Source: Pelagerythrobacter aerophilus (GTDB lineage: Bacteria > Pseudomonadota > Alphaproteobacteria > Sphingomonadales > Sphingomonadaceae). Taken from it: a stretch of DNA of 64,000 nucleotides. Shown here piece after piece: positions 63,134-64,000 of the stretch. The stretch covers positions 480,501 to 544,500 of the forward strand of contig NZ_QXFK01000018.1 in NCBI RefSeq assembly GCF_003581645.1. Reading direction: 5' to 3'. The translations under genes were made by a program, and so were the position numbers. The notes beneath the pieces were generated by a model. The model saw only the letters and a program-made list of their open reading frames with translations, had not been told where the DNA came from and did not search any database. The number at the start of each line of letters is the position of its first letter. Position 1 is the stretch's first letter.

Positions 63134-63991
63134 TCAGAACGTGTAACCGACACCAAGGGCGGCGAAGAACTGGTCGGCGTCGCCGCGCAGGCTGGTGTAG
63201 GGCGTGCGCTTGGCATCGCCGAGCATGCGTGAATATCCGCCAGCGCCGAACAGCGAGATGCCGCCGTTTGCGAGATTGCCGTCGAGATCCACCGCCAGCA
63301 GCGCGGTCGCGCCCGCCTTGGTGAACCCGCCTTCGGCCTGATAGAGCGGCAGGCCGCTGGCGGCGCTCTGGGCCGGGCTGACCGAGTAGTAATAGTCGGC
63401 ATAGCTGTCGTCGACGTACTCGGCGTTGAGCGCGATCGCCCCGGCCAGTCCGCGGCTGAGCGGCGTGAAATACGAGATGCCGGGGTTCATCACCATGCCC
63501 TCGTGCGCGCCGGCCACGTCCCACTTGGCGTCGAGATTGAACGACAGCCGGTCGTAGGGATTGAGCACGCCCGGAATGCTGACCCCGGCGCTGGGCCCGA
63601 TCTCCACCGCGCGGTCGAGCTCGCCCGCGGCCTCGACCACCGGATCCTCGATCTTGTTCGCGCGGTTGGCGTTGAGGCCCACCGCCACGCCGAGATCGAA
63701 GGCGATGCCATCGTCCGGGTCCGGGATGAAATCGAGCGCCACGCCTGCACCGCGCGGACTGACGCCCACGGGCCCGATCTGCCCCATGACCATCGGCACC
63801 GGCGAGATCACGTAGTCGTCCGACCCGTCGTAGCTCGGCGAGTAGATCGCACCCGCGCCAATGGTGACCCAGTCGCCGTCGTAAACGGTGGTCTGCTCGG
63901 AGGGCGGCGGCGGCCCCTCGCTCTCCTGCGCCAGCGCCGGGCAGGCGAGCACCGCAAGCGCGCCGCCTGCGGCGACAAATGTCGTTCTCAT
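63134..63991 (-). CDS. MipA/OmpV family outer-membrane protein
   Basis: A 285-residue protein. The signal MRTTFVAAGGALAVLACPALAQ is followed by beta-barrel strands: WVTIGAGAIYSPSYDGSDDYVISPVPMVMGQIG, FDLGVAVGLNANRANKIEDPVVEAAGELD, and a C-terminal ending in F (FFAALGVGYTF), as expected for outer-membrane insertion. MipA family members scaffold murein enzymes or act as small porins. The ATG is at 63991, nine bases from the window end. Confidence 0.94.
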   Translation of the reverse strand: MRTTFVAAGGALAVLACPALAQESEGPPPPSEQTTVYDGDWVTIGAGAIYSPSYDGSDDYVISPVPMVMGQIGPVGVSPRGAGVALDFIPDPDDGIAFDLGVAVGLNANRANKIEDPVVEAAGELDRAVEIGPSAGVSIPGVLNPYDRLSFNLDAKWDVAGAHEGMVMNPGISYFTPLSRGLAGAIALNAEYVDDSYADYYYSVSPAQSAASGLPLYQAEGGFTKAGATALLAVDLDGNLANGGISLFGAGGYSRMLGDAKRTPYTSLRGDADQFFAALGVGYTF

Positions 63992-64000
63992 GAAAAAATC

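Overview
The window is a 64-kb, visibly GC-rich (about two thirds G+C), densely coded stretch of chromosome. It most likely comes from a sphingomonad-type alphaproteobacterium (Erythrobacteraceae or Sphingomonadaceae). The clues are the protein style, the ybgC-tolQRAB-pal and hisBHAF-E/HIT clusters, a ClpXP adaptor of the alphaproteobacterial SspB type, PdeM, MipA/OmpV, SWIB and several small DUF proteins. No rRNA, phage, transposase or CRISPR array is visible.

Layout. 1-5 kb: the end of an ECF sigma factor, a DUF1993 protein, tRNA-Ser(GGA), a secreted cyclophilin, a VOC protein and the bifunctional (p)ppGpp enzyme Rsh. 5-8.4 kb: an AbrB/Doc toxin-antitoxin pair, then cydAB with a DUF2474 microprotein. 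8.4-9.1 kb: a 716-base gap without a recognisable gene. 9.1-15.3 kb: M1 aminopeptidase lipoprotein, a hemF-ktrB-ktrA run, pdeM, and infC with an ATA start. 15.3-19.7 kb: an exported protein, a lipoprotein, a PLP sulfur-amino-acid enzyme, an ATP-grasp protein and a J-domain protein. 19.8-24.5 kb: the Tol-Pal operon. 24.5-28.2 kb: the histidine operon hisB-H-A-F-(tiny PEP-CTERM protein)-E-HIT. 28.2-30 kb: sspB, an unknown basic protein, gmk.

30-38.4 kb is an acyl-CoA catabolism region. An SDR and two acyl-CoA dehydrogenases lie on the minus strand. Facing away on the plus strand are an MFS (GPH) carrier, a third dehydrogenase, a Zn alcohol dehydrogenase and an APH-type kinase, the last three stop-to-start coupled. 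38.5-52.4 kb has dapD, an M19 dipeptidase and many small stress-type or lipoprotein genes (DUF3008, SWIB, PEBP, S41 peptidase, DUF962, PRC, DUF3175, CspA, DUF6491, DUF2061, DUF4142, an HTH protein, two GFA proteins, YaiI), ending in a rifamycin ADP-ribosyltransferase (arr).

The most unusual part is 52.5-54.2 kb, a sharply A+T-richer island. It holds an ExeA/ORC-like AAA ATPase with a C-terminal winged-helix-like region, followed 26 bases later by a 90-residue Cas2-like protein, with no cas genes or repeats nearby. It looks like an acquired two-gene module and is my best candidate for an undescribed (perhaps defence) system. The window closes with thiC under a TPP riboswitch, a GT4 glycosyltransferase with an amylo-alpha-1,6-glucosidase-type protein, a DUF885 protein, an amidohydrolase and a MipA/OmpV outer-membrane protein.
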